Assembly (NCBI GenBank): GCA_020635655.1 | Contig: JACJZI010000005.1 | Location: forward strand, 186,001-250,000 | Direction of reading: 5' to 3' | Source: Flavobacteriales bacterium | GTDB lineage: Bacteria > Bacteroidota > Bacteroidia > Flavobacteriales_F > PHOS-HE28 | DNA length: 64,000 nt | Part shown: one piece after another, positions 27,098 to 35,943 of the stretch | How the letters are laid out: each line of letters opens with the position of its first letter | How positions within the stretch are numbered: position 1 is the stretch's first letter | Notes under the pieces: model-generated | What the model saw: the letters and a program-made list of their open reading frames with translations, nothing else | Told to the model about the DNA's origin: nothing | Database searches by the model: none | Translations under genes and position numbers: made by a program

Positions 27098-27669
27098 ACG
27101 CCGAGCCGCTTCACCACGTACTGCTCCACCTGTCGGAACAGCTCCTCCGGTTCGTATGTGCGCCACTCCACATCGTTCATGCGGCCGCCGACAAGGAAAT
27201 ACTGATCGATGTTGGCGGCCTTCATGTCATGGAGCACGTGGTCCCGAAAGTTGAGTAGCGCGATCCAGCCACCACGGTCCTCGACCTCGTCCCACCATTC
27301 CTCATAATAGCTCTCATCGCTGGTATGGAAGTTCATCACGTTCTCACCGATCAGGATGAACTTGCCGATGCCCTGCGCCATCAGGTGTTCCACGATGTCC
27401 CGTTTCAGGTACATGATGTCGTTGTGGAGCAGGTCGTTCCATTCACCGATCATCTCGATCACCGCAAAGCCGTCGTCATAATCCGCGAAAAGGATCTTGA
27501 TGTACAGGGTGGACGACCCGAATTCGTCCCATTGCGGGTGGATGGCGTGGTCATATACCGCGTGCGTGAACTCGAACTCGCTGTAGATGCGGCCATGGAA
27601 GGGCGAACGCTCATCCTCCTCCGCGGTGTAGCGGTGGCGCCAGTTCCAGAACGGTTCGATGTCGTGCAT
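27094..27669 (-). CDS. Conserved hypothetical protein
   Basis: A 191-residue soluble acidic protein rich in Trp, Tyr and His (WNWRHRYTAEEDERSPFHG, SYYEEWWDEVEDRGGW). No signal peptide or membrane segment. Segments such as IYSEFEFTHAVYDHAIHPQWDEFGSSTLY and GIGKFILIGENVMNFH look conserved-domain-like and I have seen similar proteins only in Bacteroidota, without a function. It overlaps the Nudix gene end by four bases on the opposite strand. It appears to be transcribed alone. Confidence 0.75.
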   Translation of the reverse strand: MHDIEPFWNWRHRYTAEEDERSPFHGRIYSEFEFTHAVYDHAIHPQWDEFGSSTLYIKILFADYDDGFAVIEMIGEWNDLLHNDIMYLKRDIVEHLMAQGIGKFILIGENVMNFHTSDESYYEEWWDEVEDRGGWIALLNFRDHVLHDMKAANIDQYFLVGGRMNDVEWRTYEPEELFRQVEQYVVKRLGV

Positions 27670-27791
27670 CGGTGCAAAGATCGGTCAGGAAGGGGCTTTG
27701 CGGCCAGGTACATCCGCCGATGGCGCGGGAGGCTCGGTGCCGCCGTGTGTGTGATCTCAGCGTGACGCTCTTTCCCTCTTGGGGTAGATCT

Positions 27792-27912
27792 AGGTCCACA
27801 GATGACGCAGAGAGTGCAGAAATACCCTCCGTGCCTTTGTGCCTCCGTGTGAGCCCCTCATTGCGTCTTGGCGGTGAGTTTCAGGTCCACAGAAGGCGCA
27901 GAGAGCGCAGAA
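27792..27912. repeat. Degenerate intergenic repeat pair with CACAGA/GCAGAGAG motif
   Basis: Two 30-base direct copies, 27792-27821 and 27883-27912, both beginning AGGTCCACAGA and ending GCAGAA, agree at 27 of 30 positions. Between and after them are purine/pyrimidine-phased segments such as CTCCGTGCCTTTGTGCCTCC and CTCTGTGTCTTCG. This resembles the intergenic 'cacagaggcacagag' type repeats found in many unrelated environmental bacteria. The whole gap 27670-27945 contains no convincing gene. Confidence 0.6.
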
Positions 27913-27945
27913 GGCTCTGTGTCTTCGTATGCGCGCCTCCCCCGC

Positions 27946-28752
27946 TCACTCCCTGCCATGCTCCAGCGCCCTCCTCACGCTCCCCCATTTCTTCAAAAGA
28001 GCATTCGCCTCTTCGTACCCGATGCCCGATCCCTCCATCACCATGCGGGTCCCGCGGTCGATCAGTTTGGAGTTGCTCAGTTGCATGTCCACCATGCGGT
28101 TCCCCTGCACGCGGCCCAGTCGGATCATGGCCGCCGTGCTGATCATGTTCAGGATGAGCTTCTGTGCGGTGCCGCTCTTCATGCGCGTGCTCCCGGTGAC
28201 GAACTCCGGACCGACCACCGCGACCAGTGGATGCCGCGCGGTAGTGGCCACCGCGCTGCCCGGGTTGCACGCGATGCCGGCGGTGAGGATCCCTTCCGCG
28301 TTGCACCGTTCCAAGGTGCCGACCACGTAGGGTGTCGTACCGCTCGCCGCGATGCCCACCACGGTGTCGTCGGCACCGATCGCGTGTTCCTGCAGGTCCT
28401 TCCATCCCTGTTCCCGGTCGTCCTCTGCGAATTCCACGGCCTTGCGGATCGCGCCATCCCCTCCGGCGATCAGGCCGATCACCAGTCCGTGGGGGACACC
28501 GAACGTGGGTGGGCATTCGCTCGCGTCCACGATGCCCAGGCGACCGCTGGTGCCCGCGCCGAGGTAGAACAGCCGCCCCCCTTGTTGCATCCTTGGCACC
28601 AGTGCGTCCACGAAGGCCGTGATGGCCGGTACGATCCGCTCCACGGCGTCCGGAACGAGATGGTCCTCGGCGTTGATGTGGCGGAGCAGTTCCTCGGTGG
28701 ACATCCGTTCAAGGTGGTCGTACCGGGAGGGTCGTTCGGTGATGCGTTCCAT
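27946..28752 (-). CDS. murQ: N-acetylmuramic acid 6-phosphate etherase
   Basis: A 268-residue SIS-domain enzyme that removes lactate from MurNAc-6-phosphate in cell-wall recycling. Family signatures are TERPSRYDHLERMSTEELL at the N-terminus, FYLGAGTSGRLGIVDASECPPTFG (sugar-phosphate site), GIAASGTTPYV and ATTARHPLVAVVGPEFVTGSTRMKSGTAQK. Met7 of the open frame (ATG at 28752) gives the standard start MERITERPS. There is no murP or anmK neighbour in the window. The upstream gene is separated by a terminator, so it is monocistronic. Confidence 0.95.
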   Translation of the reverse strand: MERITERPSRYDHLERMSTEELLRHINAEDHLVPDAVERIVPAITAFVDALVPRMQQGGRLFYLGAGTSGRLGIVDASECPPTFGVPHGLVIGLIAGGDGAIRKAVEFAEDDREQGWKDLQEHAIGADDTVVGIAASGTTPYVVGTLERCNAEGILTAGIACNPGSAVATTARHPLVAVVGPEFVTGSTRMKSGTAQKLILNMISTAAMIRLGRVQGNRMVDMQLSNSKLIDRGTRMVMEGSGIGYEEANALLKKWGSVRRALEHGRE

Positions 28753-28776
28753 GGGGCGGCTTGGTTGCAAAGAAAA

Positions 28777-28797
28777 AGGGCCGCGCGATGCGGCCCT
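28777..28797 (-). terminator. Rho-independent terminator of the T9SS hydrolase-like gene
   Basis: Stem AGGGCCGC (28777-28784) and GCGGCCCT (28790-28797) with a 5-base loop. Read on the minus strand the stem is followed by TTTTTCTTTG, a good U-tract. It sits 25 bases beyond the stop at 28822 and before murQ. Confidence 0.8.
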
Positions 28798-28821
28798 CTT
28801 CCTTGTCGATCATCGATCCCG

Positions 28822-30483
28822 TCAGTTGAAGACCAGCTTGCGCGTCACCGCGCCCTGATCGAACTGCAGTTGGATGAAGTAGGTGCCGTTCCCCAACCCG
28901 TTCCGGTCGAGGTCGAACTGCCTGGCTTCCACGTTGGCGGCGTCCACCTGGCGTCCATTGACATCATAGAGCGTGTACATCCGGATGGTCGCCTGTTCGC
29001 TGCCGATGGTGACACGGTCCGTTGCCGGGGTCGGGTAGACGGACACGCCTTGCGCGATCGGGTCGCTCTCATCGATGCTCACCAGGGAACAGGGTCCGAG
29101 GTTGAGGGCACAAACGATCCGCGGGTTCATGTAGCCCATGATCGTGTCGATGTAGGTGCGGCCTTTTGTCGGGCTCATGTCCGGGTTGCTGGCGAGTGAC
29201 GCATCATTCGTGGTCACGCCCGGCATGATCTCCACCTGGGCCAGCGGCGAGTTGGGGTCCCACCATTGCCAGGGACTGGCCTCGTCCATGGCTGGAGATG
29301 GCCAACGCGGGCGGATGAACGGGAAGAGGCCTTCGGGGGATGGGGAAATGGTGACCCCGTCGATCGTCTGTCCATACAATGCGCGTGCGGCATCGGTGTA
29401 TGGATCGCCATCGGGCAGTGTGGCGAAGGCGTCATTGTTCCCATAGGTATTGATCAACTGCTCGAACAGATTGGACCCCTGTACGGGCACCACGGGGCCG
29501 CCGGTGGTCGGCACGATCACGATGCCCTCGGTGAAGGGAGCGAAGGGATCGAACACGGTATGGAACGCCACCATGGGCACGTCGCCCGGAGCCACCCAGC
29601 TGGTGTCGGCGAGCGCACCGCCGAGGTTCACGCAGAACTGGGTCTCGTAGTCGAATCCATTGGGGCGGTAAAGCGTCAGCTGTCCATTGAAGCCGGCGAG
29701 GTTGCCCACCAGGGTCGTATCCACATAGCTCGTTGTCGGATCGAAGGGGTCGGGGCGGAACTTCTCGATGAAGAGCTCGGCGGGATCGTCCAGCGTGGCG
29801 TTGGCCAGAGCGATGTAACCTCCGGTGCCCTCACCCAGCACGATGATCTTGTTCGGGTCGACCGCCCAGGTGTTCACGCCGGCGGCGTCGGCCTTCAGAT
29901 TGCGCACGCACTGGCGCACGTCATGAATGGCGCGGTAGATGGCGTTCAACAATTGGCCGCGGCGCTCCTCCTCCGTGGCCGCCAGCGGGTTCCAGCCCAG
30001 CCGGTAGTCCATGCTGATCGCCACATAGCCGCGGCGGGCCATCTGCTTGCAGATCTCCACCGCACAGCTGTCCGTGCGCAATCCGGTGGGACTGCCATTG
30101 GTCGGTGGGGGAAGTGCGTTGCCCGTGTGCAGGTACAGCACCACGGGTCGAGCGGATTCGGAGTCCACGCCCTGGTCCGGCTGGTACACGTCCATCTGCA
30201 GGTCCTTCACCTTCACCACGGTGGACCCGTCGTTGGGGTCGAAGAACTCCGGGGGGATCGGTTGCTGCATGCTCACCAGGGTCTGCAGCTGCACGATCTC
30301 CGCGGGTGCACCCGGGTCCTGCACGTTCGAGGGAGGCAGGAAATCGATGTTCACACCATAGCTGATGCCACTGGTGATCGTGATCTCGGAATTCGTGAAC
30401 ACCTCTTCCAGATAGCGCTGCTGCGCCGCTGCGGAGAGCGTGGTCACGCCGAGTACGAGAGCGAGTAAAGGTCGATGGTCCAT
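28822..30483 (-). CDS. T9SS-secreted alpha/beta-hydrolase-like protein, nucleophile serine not seen
   Basis: A 553-residue exported protein with signal peptide (LLALVLGVTTLSAAAQ). Residues of about 95-230 follow the carboxylesterase/BD-FAE pattern: DVYQPDQ...ARPVVLYLHTGN (oxyanion region), GYVAISMDYRLGW, then VDPNKIIVLGEGTGGYIALANA. In active relatives the last motif is GESAGG; here Gly replaces the Ser, so hydrolase activity is doubtful. The C-terminal 75 residues form a type A T9SS sorting domain (VYPTPATDRVTI...LYDVNGRQV...GNGTYFIQLQF). Its promoter is unclear, as the TonB receptor gene ends only 33 bases upstream on the same strand; co-transcription is likely. Confidence 0.82.
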   Translation of the reverse strand: MDHRPLLALVLGVTTLSAAAQQRYLEEVFTNSEITITSGISYGVNIDFLPPSNVQDPGAPAEIVQLQTLVSMQQPIPPEFFDPNDGSTVVKVKDLQMDVYQPDQGVDSESARPVVLYLHTGNALPPPTNGSPTGLRTDSCAVEICKQMARRGYVAISMDYRLGWNPLAATEEERRGQLLNAIYRAIHDVRQCVRNLKADAAGVNTWAVDPNKIIVLGEGTGGYIALANATLDDPAELFIEKFRPDPFDPTTSYVDTTLVGNLAGFNGQLTLYRPNGFDYETQFCVNLGGALADTSWVAPGDVPMVAFHTVFDPFAPFTEGIVIVPTTGGPVVPVQGSNLFEQLINTYGNNDAFATLPDGDPYTDAARALYGQTIDGVTISPSPEGLFPFIRPRWPSPAMDEASPWQWWDPNSPLAQVEIMPGVTTNDASLASNPDMSPTKGRTYIDTIMGYMNPRIVCALNLGPCSLVSIDESDPIAQGVSVYPTPATDRVTIGSEQATIRMYTLYDVNGRQVDAANVEARQFDLDRNGLGNGTYFIQLQFDQGAVTRKLVFN

Positions 30484-30516
30484 GTTTCGGGATTTGTTCG
30501 GTTAAAGGTAAGCTGC

Positions 30517-33432
30517 TCAACGCATGTCGAGCTCGTAGATCAATTGCAGGTAGGCGAGCCTTCCGACGAGCGGACCGCCGTACACCATCCGCACGTCGTT
30601 GTTCCACATCCGGTCCCCTTTCTCCCCGTCGGGCACGTCCGGATCGAACAAGGGCACCACGCCGAACAGGTCGCTGCAGCCGAGCTTCACGGTGAGGTTC
30701 TCCTTCGGGAACCGCACGTTCACCTGGGCGTCCACCATGTCGTAGCTCGGTATCGGTCCGGTGAACTGCGGCGAGCCCTCGAAGGTGAAGCCCTCGATGT
30801 ATTTGTAGTTGATCCCGAAGCCCAGGTCCGGGCGTGTGGTGAAGGGAATGCGCAGGTCGTGCCCGGTGACGCCGATGTTGAATTTGTTCTCCGGTGTGTT
30901 GAAGGCGGGAATGATCGGGTCGTTCGCGCCGGCCACCAGCTTGTTCCAGGAGTAGTTCACGGCGTAGGTGAACTTCTTGGAATAGAAGTTCACGCCGAGG
31001 TTGGCCCCTTCGGTGCGCACCTGTTCCGTGGAGTTGGTCGCCACGCGGTAGACCTGGAGGCCGCGTGGGAATGCGCTCGCATCGAAGGTCGTGCTGATCC
31101 CGATCAGATAACCGATGAAGTCCTTGTACCAACTGTGGTAGGCGCCGAGGTCGATGTACATCCATTTCCCGATGGTGCCCCGGTAGCCGGCCTCGATCGT
31201 GCGCACCTGTTCCGGCCGCACGCGGTCCACGTTGAAGTACTCCAGTTCGTTCAGACCCGCCTGGAGGTTGGGGCTGTTCCGATAGGCATCGAACGAGTCC
31301 AGCGTGATCAGGCTGTCGCGGCCTTCCTCGAACTGCCCATCGATGTTCCCCAGCAGGATGGCCCTGCCGACGTTGTAATAGAGGTATTGGTCCGCCAGGG
31401 TGGGATTGCGCACGGCGCTGCTGAAGGAGAGACGGATCGTGTGGTCCGGCGTGGGGTTGAGCACGAGCGAGGCGGCGGGGGAGAAGAGGTACTTGAAGTT
31501 CTCGTTCTTGTCCATCCGGATCGTGGCCGTGGCCTTGAGCCTGCGGTCCATGAATGAACGTTCCACACCCACGTACCCACCGAATTCCCGGTTCACGATC
31601 CGCACATCCGCCGTGTCCCGGAAGATGGTGCCGGCCGTGTTCGGATGATATTCACGGTAGGCACCCCCCACGGCGATCTCCGCCCATGCCGGCTTGAACC
31701 GGTATTCCCCCATCGCGTGGAAAAGGGCCGACTTGTCATAGAACAGGGAACCTCCATCGGTGAAGCGGGTGCGCTTGATCTCGTCCAATTTCTCGTTGAA
31801 TCGATCGGTATCCACCACATAGGCCGGGCTAAGCTGCGGTGATTCCAGACCATTCACGATGTCTGCCACCATTTGGTGGTATTGAACAAAGAGATCGTGA
31901 TGATCAGCGATGAACTGGGATAAATAGTCATCATAGGCCTCTGCGGTAGTGATCCCATGAGCTAGAGCCTCGCTCGGTGTATAGTAGTCCGGTTGTGTGG
32001 CATCGAGTAGCCCGGGAGCGAAGGATGTGCCGATGAGGGTATCCCAAACGGTGAAGTACGCCGTGTTCCACGCCTTGGTGGTGCCGCTGGCCTCCTGCAG
32101 GCGGATGCCGGTGGTGTAGATGTCGTAGGTGTCCCCGGCGTCCTCGTGGGTCAGGTAGGCGCGTGCGAACCAGGTGCCTTCCTGTCCGATCCCGATCTGG
32201 TGTTGGAAGAACTGGATGTTCTTCAGCCGGTAGCGGTTGTCGCCCTGGTACACCGTGCTGCCGGTGCTGTAGTTGTGCGCGGTGTAGAGTTCGACGGGCG
32301 CGATGGGGTCGGTGCCTGGCTTCAAACGGAAGTGGAGGGAGATGCCGGCCTTGAGGTTGCGCGTGCCATAGTCCACCAGGTCCGTTTCCTGGTACCCGGG
32401 GCGCAGGTAGATCCCGAGGCCGGGGTGCTCCCGCCGGCTTTGCAGGGTCTGGCTGAAGTTGTTGTTCACCTCGGTGTTCTCATCCCCGTAGATGTTCACC
32501 GCATCGTAGCGCCCCGGGTTGTCCACGCCCGTGGGCGAATCGCTGGTGGCGGAATAGTCCTCCGCGGTCCAGTCCTCGGCACGCATGCCGAAGAAGTTCA
32601 GCTTGTAGGCGAACCAGGGTGTTCCCTTGTCGTTCTTGATCACCTGGGCCCAGCGCACCGCTCCCTCCAGCAGGTTGCGCTCGCCGCCCTTCGCACTGAT
32701 GCTCAACCCCGGGAACAGCCAGGGGCTCTTGGTGGTCATGTTGATCACGCCGTTGAAGGCGCCGGGGCCGTAGTAGGCGGTGCTGGCCCCCGCGATCACG
32801 TCCACCTTCATCACGTCCAGGTCGCTCGCCCCGAGGAAATTGCCGAGACTGAAGTTGAGCCCCGGACTTTGGTTGTCCACCCCGTCGATCAGCTGCAGGC
32901 TGCGCACGGGGCTGGTGCTGTTGAAGCCGCGGGTGTTGATCACCTTGAAACCGAAGCTGGCCGCGGTCATGTCCACGCCTTTCAACGTGCCGAGGCTCTC
33001 GTAGAAGTCGCCGCTGGGCGCTTCCCGGATGGCGATCACGTCCATGCTCTCCACGGTGAGCGGGGCCTGCTTCTGCTTCTCGCTGATCCGGCTGCCCACC
33101 ACTTCCGCTTCCTGGAGCAACACCTGGTCCGCGCTCAATTTGAACTTCAGCTCCTGGTCCAGGCTCTTCACCAGCACCTCCTGGTCCTGGTAGCCGATGA
33201 AGGAGATCACCAGGGTGTAGGGCGGCAGCTCGTTCACCCCGATCTCGAACCGGCCGTTGACGTCCGTGGTGGCACCGGTGGTGGTGCCCTTGATCACCAC
33301 GTTCGCGCCAATGAGCGTTTCCCCCGAGGCCGCATCGACCACCACGCCCCGGAGCCGGTATTGCTGCGCGAGGGCGGACAGCGGGGCCACCAGGACCAGA
33401 AGAATGAGCAGGCGCAGGGAGGTTGACGGCAT
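30517..33432 (-). CDS. TonB-dependent receptor with carboxypeptidase-regulatory-like domain
   Basis: A 971-residue outer-membrane receptor. Signal peptide LLILLVLVAPLSALAQ; residues about 25-105 form the CarboxypepD_reg-like domain (LRGVVVDAASGETLIGANVVIKGTTTG). The plug follows (LTVESMDVIAIREAPSGDFYESLGTLKGVDM, then VINTRGFNSTSPVRSLQLIDGVDN and AGASTAYYGPGAFNGVINM). The 22-strand barrel runs to the C-terminus (LAYLQLIYELDMR). No SusD-like partner is adjacent, so glycan uptake of the SusCD type is not indicated; the ligand is unknown. A stretch encoding a probable extracellular loop (31800-32040) has clearly lower GC than the rest. Confidence 0.93.
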   Translation of the reverse strand: MPSTSLRLLILLVLVAPLSALAQQYRLRGVVVDAASGETLIGANVVIKGTTTGATTDVNGRFEIGVNELPPYTLVISFIGYQDQEVLVKSLDQELKFKLSADQVLLQEAEVVGSRISEKQKQAPLTVESMDVIAIREAPSGDFYESLGTLKGVDMTAASFGFKVINTRGFNSTSPVRSLQLIDGVDNQSPGLNFSLGNFLGASDLDVMKVDVIAGASTAYYGPGAFNGVINMTTKSPWLFPGLSISAKGGERNLLEGAVRWAQVIKNDKGTPWFAYKLNFFGMRAEDWTAEDYSATSDSPTGVDNPGRYDAVNIYGDENTEVNNNFSQTLQSRREHPGLGIYLRPGYQETDLVDYGTRNLKAGISLHFRLKPGTDPIAPVELYTAHNYSTGSTVYQGDNRYRLKNIQFFQHQIGIGQEGTWFARAYLTHEDAGDTYDIYTTGIRLQEASGTTKAWNTAYFTVWDTLIGTSFAPGLLDATQPDYYTPSEALAHGITTAEAYDDYLSQFIADHHDLFVQYHQMVADIVNGLESPQLSPAYVVDTDRFNEKLDEIKRTRFTDGGSLFYDKSALFHAMGEYRFKPAWAEIAVGGAYREYHPNTAGTIFRDTADVRIVNREFGGYVGVERSFMDRRLKATATIRMDKNENFKYLFSPAASLVLNPTPDHTIRLSFSSAVRNPTLADQYLYYNVGRAILLGNIDGQFEEGRDSLITLDSFDAYRNSPNLQAGLNELEYFNVDRVRPEQVRTIEAGYRGTIGKWMYIDLGAYHSWYKDFIGYLIGISTTFDASAFPRGLQVYRVATNSTEQVRTEGANLGVNFYSKKFTYAVNYSWNKLVAGANDPIIPAFNTPENKFNIGVTGHDLRIPFTTRPDLGFGINYKYIEGFTFEGSPQFTGPIPSYDMVDAQVNVRFPKENLTVKLGCSDLFGVVPLFDPDVPDGEKGDRMWNNDVRMVYGGPLVGRLAYLQLIYELDMR

Positions 33433-33491
33433 CGGTCCAGGATCTTTCGGCGCTCTCGTTCCGCCCCGGCGATGCCGCCGACGGGCGTCGC

Positions 33492-33499
33492 TAAATATA
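33492..33499 (-). promoter_or_regulatory. Probable -7 box (TATATTTA) for the TonB receptor
   Basis: TATATTTA on the minus strand matches TAnnTTTG at all but the last fixed base. It lies 60 bases upstream of the receptor start in an otherwise GC-rich gap. Confidence 0.3.
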
Positions 33500-33510
33500 G
33501 GAGAGGTCCA

Positions 33511-33954
33511 TCACCATCCGCGCGCCATGGCGGCCGCCATGCACACCATCAGGACGAGCAACGGCAGTTCGTAGATGGTCAGGCGCGCCAGTAGCGGCGC
33601 GGAGGAGAGGTCCGGTGTGCGCCCCTTTTTCATCTGGGACCGCCAGCGGATGAAGGTGACCATGGGGCGCAGTTCCAGGAGCAGCACGATCACGAACAGG
33701 CCCATCTTGGTCAGGAACGTATGGCTGGTCAGGTAATAGTCCGAGCCCTTTTCCACGCCGCCGAAGGCCCGCCAGAGCCCCGTGATGATCCAGAGCAGGG
33801 CGGCCACGCCGTACCAGTTGTCCGCATGGAACACCGCGTCCAGTCCTGTGATGTCCCGCAACCTGCGGAGCGCCCGCCAACGTCCCCACACCGCGCCCAG
33901 GCCGATGGCGAGGGCCAGCAGGTGGGCGATGGCCAGGGTGAGGCGCAGGAACAT
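33511..33954 (-). CDS. DUF2214 family membrane protein
   Basis: A 147-residue integral membrane protein with four likely transmembrane helices: LTLAIAHLLALAIGLGAVW (about 3-23), GVAALLWIITGLW, MGLFVIVLLLEL and IYELPLLVLMVCMAAAMA. The motifs NWYGVAALLWIITGLWR and HTFLTKMGLFV are those of DUF2214. The start is the ATG at 33954 (MFLRL) rather than a TTG three codons upstream. CTACTTTG, a near-consensus -7 box, ends six bases before that ATG. Function unknown. Confidence 0.8.
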   Translation of the reverse strand: MFLRLTLAIAHLLALAIGLGAVWGRWRALRRLRDITGLDAVFHADNWYGVAALLWIITGLWRAFGGVEKGSDYYLTSHTFLTKMGLFVIVLLLELRPMVTFIRWRSQMKKGRTPDLSSAPLLARLTIYELPLLVLMVCMAAAMARGW

Positions 33955-34003
33955 CGCGGCCAAAGTAGGTCGATCGGGCGAAGGGTTTCCCTAACCTTGT
34001 GCC

Positions 34004-35404
34004 ATGTCCATCCGGATCACGTTCCACGGGGCCGCACAGATGGTCACCGGAAGCAAGCATCTGCTCGAGGTGAACGGCAGGCGCGTGCTGCTGGACTGCG
34101 GCATGTTCCAGGGCGAAGGCCGGGAGAGCGATGCCAAGAACCGCCACTTCGGCTTCGACCCACGGAGCATTGACGCGGTCATTCTCAGCCATGCGCACAT
34201 CGACCACAGCGGATCGTTGCCCCGGCTGGTAAAGGAGGGCTTCAAGGGGCCGATCTGGGCCACGCCCGCCACGCGCGACCTCTGTGCCATCATGCTGGAG
34301 GACAGCGCGCGCATCCAGGAGAGCGACCACGAACACGAGCTGCGCCATGCGCGTGAAGGTGCGCGGGTACCGGATCCGCTATACACGGTGGCGGACGTTG
34401 GGCCGATGATGGACCGGGTGCGTACCATACCCTATGGGACAGGTCAGGAGGTGGTCCCCGGGGTGCGCTTCATGTTCACCGACGCCGGGCACATCCTGGG
34501 GAGTGCGGCAGTGAACCTGACGGTGAGCGACGGCGAACACGAAAAGCGGATCCTCTTCAGCGGTGACGTCGGCCGGTACGTGGACCGCCTGCTGCCCGAG
34601 CCGGCGGAAGTGCCACAGGCCGACATCATCATCACGGAGAGCACGTATGGCGACCGGGATCATCCGGAACCCGGGGAGGCGGAACCGGAGCTCCTGCGCC
34701 AGGTCCTGCATACCTGCGTGGAGAAGAAGGGCAAGTTGATCATCCCGGCATTCAGCATCGGGCGCACGCAGGAGGTGCTGTACGTGCTCAACAAACTGAG
34801 CAATGAGGGGAAGCTCCCGCGGATACCGGTCTTCGTGGACAGCCCGCTCGCGGTGGACGCCACGCGCGTATCCCGGGTGCATTCGGACCTCTTCAGCCCG
34901 GAGGTCCGCGAGGAGCTGCACCGCGACCCCGACCTGTTCAGCTTTCCCGGCGTGGAGTTCGTGCAGAACGTGGAACGGAGCAAACAGCTCAACGACCGCC
35001 AGCAACCCTGCATCATCATCAGCGCCAGTGGCATGATGGAGGCCGGCCGGGTCCGCCATCACCTGCTGCATTCCCTGGGCAATGCGCGCAACACCGTCCT
35101 CGCGGTCGGTTTCTGTGCGCCGGGCACCCTGGGCGACGACATCCTGTCCGGTCGGGAGGTCGTGCACATCTTCGGCGAGCCGGTGCGGGTCAAGGCGGAG
35201 GTCGCCCGCATGGGGTTCTACAGTGCGCACGCCGATCGCCGCGAGCTCATGCGTTTCCTGGAGGGCCAGGACCCCGCCTCGGTGGAGCGGGTCTTCCTGG
35301 TGCATGGTACGCCCCGCTCCATGGAAGGGCTGCGCGCGTTGCTCATGGAACGGGGCTTCGCGCATGTGGAGATGCCGGAGCGGGGCAGTGGGTGTGACCT
35401 CTGA
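34004..35404 (+). CDS. Metallo-beta-lactamase / beta-CASP RNA exonuclease-like protein
   Basis: A 466-residue nuclease of the beta-CASP group, as in bacterial RNase J-like and archaeal CPSF-type enzymes. The MBL zinc motif HAHIDHSG is at residues 63-70. The later ligands lie in DAGHILGSAAV and FSGDVGR. The beta-CASP part shows ITESTYGDRDHP, SIGRTQEVLYVL and IIISASGMMEAGRVRHHL, and the RMMBL-type C-terminus follows (FYSAHADRREL, VHGTPRSMEGLR). It should cut RNA in the cytoplasm. TAACCTTG, one base off the -7 consensus, ends four bases before the ATG. Confidence 0.92.
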   Translation: MSIRITFHGAAQMVTGSKHLLEVNGRRVLLDCGMFQGEGRESDAKNRHFGFDPRSIDAVILSHAHIDHSGSLPRLVKEGFKGPIWATPATRDLCAIMLEDSARIQESDHEHELRHAREGARVPDPLYTVADVGPMMDRVRTIPYGTGQEVVPGVRFMFTDAGHILGSAAVNLTVSDGEHEKRILFSGDVGRYVDRLLPEPAEVPQADIIITESTYGDRDHPEPGEAEPELLRQVLHTCVEKKGKLIIPAFSIGRTQEVLYVLNKLSNEGKLPRIPVFVDSPLAVDATRVSRVHSDLFSPEVREELHRDPDLFSFPGVEFVQNVERSKQLNDRQQPCIIISASGMMEAGRVRHHLLHSLGNARNTVLAVGFCAPGTLGDDILSGREVVHIFGEPVRVKAEVARMGFYSAHADRRELMRFLEGQDPASVERVFLVHGTPRSMEGLRALLMERGFAHVEMPERGSGCDL

Positions 35405-35496
35405 CCATCCGCCACTACCGGGCACTTCCGCTTTCCATCCTTGCCCGCATGCCCTAGTTTCGTGGTCCCTTTCGCGGACGCGTTCCGTTCCTTGGG

Positions 35497-35937
35497 ATGA
35501 CACATCACGAACAAGAAGCCGGCGAGAAGCTCGTATACGACGAGGTCTATCTCCGGATCCATTACGATGCCGCGCGTTCGTTGGTCCGCCTCGCCTGGCA
35601 GGGTTATGTGCCGTCCGAGACCTACCGCGAAGCGTTGGACACGGCGCTGGAGTTCGTGCTGCGCAACAAGGTGCACTTGTGGCTGGCCGACCTCCGCGGC
35701 ATGAGCGCGATCCTGCGTGACGATGAACTGTGGACCAACACGGATTGGTTCCCGCGGCTGGCGCGCACCAAACTGCAGCGCATGGCGATCCTGCCCTCGC
35801 TGGACTTCTTCAATCAGATGAGCGTGCGGCGGATCATGGACGGCACCACCGGTGTCATCGAGTTCCCCGTGGGCTATTTCGCGGATCCGGAGGAGGCCCT
35901 GGACTGGCTGCTCGAAAAGGACGTCAAAAGCGCTTGA
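35497..35937 (+). CDS. Small conserved protein, STAS/SpoIIAA-like fold suspected
   Basis: A 146-residue soluble protein. The pattern VYLRIHYDAARSLVRLAWQGYVPSETYREAL, KVHLWLADLRGMSAILRDDELW and LQRMAILPSLDFFNQMSVRRI fits small alpha/beta proteins of the STAS/SpoIIAA-like type found singly in Bacteroidota. It lacks signal peptide and membrane segments. No function can be assigned. A near-consensus -7 box TAGTTTCG lies about 35 bases upstream. It converges with the tryptophan 2,3-dioxygenase gene six bases away. Confidence 0.7.
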   Translation: MTHHEQEAGEKLVYDEVYLRIHYDAARSLVRLAWQGYVPSETYREALDTALEFVLRNKVHLWLADLRGMSAILRDDELWTNTDWFPRLARTKLQRMAILPSLDFFNQMSVRRIMDGTTGVIEFPVGYFADPEEALDWLLEKDVKSA

Positions 35938-35943
35938 AGGTCA

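Noticed and set aside
29921..31165. Minus-strand open frame of 414 codons across the hydrolase-like and TonB receptor genes
   Set aside because: It spans the junction of two well-supported genes in another frame and is extremely Arg/Gly/Pro-rich with no recognisable motif.
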